DNA of 64,000 nt from positions 45,880-109,879 of the forward strand of contig MPNW01000015.1 of assembly GCA_011800805.1 (NCBI GenBank), in the 5' to 3' direction. Under the pieces are notes generated by a model. The model saw only the letters and a program-made list of their open reading frames with translations. It did no database searches and had not been told where the DNA came from. The stretch's first letter is position 1; every line of letters starts with the position of its first letter. This stretch comes from Hirudo medicinalis (taxonomy: Eukaryota > Annelida > Clitellata > Hirudinida > Hirudinidae). Below, one piece after another: positions 62,706-64,000 of the stretch. The position numbers were made by a program, and so were the translations under genes.

Positions 62706-62966
62706 CAGGATAACTCTCCTATCCATACTTCCAAACTGACCTTCTTTCAAGAGAGAAACGTAAACGTTTTGAGTTGGCCAGCTCGTTCTCCTGATCTCAA
62801 TCCAATTGAAAATGCTTGGGGTAAGTTGTCAGGACTGGTCTATAAAGATGGAAGACAATTTAATTTGAAATCAGAGTTGGAAGATGCCGTCAGGACCTCC
62901 TGGAATAATCTGGAAACAGATTTTTTTAAAATAATTAATTTTGTCGATGGGCATCAGATGTTTTGA
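62706..62966 (+). pseudogene. Tc1-type transposase C-terminal fragment
   Basis: Continuous frame of 86 codons: QDNSPIHTSKLTFFQERNVN followed by WPARSPDLNPIENAWGKLSG and VYKDGRQFNLKSELEDAVRT. QDN carries the second catalytic Asp and NPIEN the third acidic residue of the DDE/D triad, typical of Tc1/mariner. The N-terminal HTH and first catalytic Asp are missing and no terminal inverted repeats were found. Confidence 0.85.
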
Positions 62967-64000
62967 AATAATAGAGAAACATGGAAATATAATTTCATAA
63001 TAAATAACCTTTTGTGTCAAAAAAATAAATTTTTGTTGTTATTATTGACTTTTCACGTTTCATTTCTATCTTTTTTGGACGCCGAAAAAAACACATTTTT
63101 GGTATTTTTTAGTAAGTTTTAAAATAATATTTTACCAAATTCAATGTAAAACTTTCGAAGCACAATTTACATAACATACTAAAATTTGAGTAATTTTCGT
63201 AACATATTGGTTGCGTCACAAAATGGGTACTCCATATCTATTTTGGACTGGGTGTATTTTAACAAAAATCTATGCATGTGAAGATGTAAATATTATGCTA
63301 ATAAAACGATTAAAATACTTGTTTTAGAAGCTTTTAAGCGATTTTGATGTGCGAACGGAATCGGAAGTGGTGATGAGAAGCAAAAAAATAGTCATCGGGC
63401 ATCGGGAAGGGTTGGTAGAGGGTTTACCGCCCCAGGAAAAAGTTGAAATGACGTCCCTGGTGGTTGCACTGACCTGACACTTCGTTAAGCTCATCTTCAA
63501 TCGAAATTCAATGATCTTAAATAAAATGGTTTGAAATGGTTTGCAGTCGTGCCTCTTAAGTTGGCGACATCTTTCAATTCTAATGAAAAGTTGATCAAAT
63601 CATATTGAGTTACAACCACGAGCTGCTGACATGTTAGAGCTGTTAATGCTTCATTCGTAGTGAATGTTATCAATATTTCCTTTATTTTGAATTTAACGTG
63701 AAAAAAAAACAAAATTAAAGATCATCCAATAATATTTAAAAAATCCTTTTATTTGCTAAAAAAAAAAAACAAATCACCGAGAGATCGGAGAATAATTTCA
63801 CGAGGTTTGTGTGTGCGATGAAGAAATATTCAATAACCTCGGATCTCTGATTAAATTAAAACAATGAAGATGAAACAATTTGTTGAAAAAATGTTTTCCT
63901 TATTTCTGTGATGTAAAGAAGTCCACTTTTAATGCTTCGACGTCTTAAAATTGTCCTGCTGCGAAATGAAACCGAAGTGGTTAAAGCGTTGAGAAGTTAC
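62967..64000. other. Window end, no gene recognised
   Basis: AT-rich. ACAAAATGGGTACTCC-type sequence near 63218 could belong to the end of the Tc1 copy but no matching inverted repeat was found. Confidence 0.4.

Overview
The window is nuclear DNA from an animal. It contains multi-exon genes with GT-AG introns (60 bp to about 7 kb), many long microsatellites, AT-rich spacers, transposon remains, one long assembly gap (16824-17620) and a one-base N join at 2220. I could rebuild eleven protein genes by joining exons in phase and recognising family motifs. A beta subunit of AP-4 and an RRM-bearing MTHFSD are absent from flies and nematodes as far as I know. This suggests a non-ecdysozoan animal, but I cannot name the phylum.

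Layout. 0.3-3.1 kb: AP-4 beta adaptin (minus). 5.45-9.6 kb: a head-to-head pair, C/EBP-gamma-like bZIP (minus) and CSRNP-family nuclear factor (plus). 11.6-21.7 kb: PTP4A/PRL prenylated phosphatase (minus), with large introns holding microsatellites, a 24-bp minisatellite, a tRNA-like minihelix and the long gap. 23.5-26.0 kb: TRIC cation channel TMEM38 (plus). 27.2-28.85 kb: SRSF10-like splicing factor (minus). 28.9-33.0 kb: spacer dominated by GAT/GAC and tetranucleotide repeats. 33.06-33.6 kb: NHLH/HEN bHLH factor (minus). 36.4-39.9 kb: EDEM1-like ERAD mannosidase (plus). 42.1-45.5 kb: DCDC2-like doublecortin protein (plus). 46.7-49.2 kb: MTHFSD (plus). 50.6-55.9 kb: KDM3 histone H3K9 demethylase (plus), with a 5'-truncated non-LTR retrotransposon antisense in one intron. 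56.0-64.0 kb: one orphan exon, otherwise spacer, with hAT, pogo/CENP-B-like and Tc1 transposase fragments at 61.3-63.0 kb.

The genes are unrelated housekeeping and regulatory genes and form no single pathway or operon. Loosely, EDEM1 acts in the ER, TRIC in ER/SR membranes and AP-4 at the trans-Golgi; CEBPG, CSRNP, NHLH and KDM3 are nuclear regulators.

The most notable observations are two single-base reading-frame faults at the exact catalytic centres of PTP4A (P-loop) and KDM3 (JmjC). Both look like a lost base in a short C or G run. Others are an orphan open exon after KDM3 whose splice phase fits KDM3's penultimate exon, and a 43-nt tRNA-like acceptor/T-arm hairpin. I see no convincing new multi-gene system.
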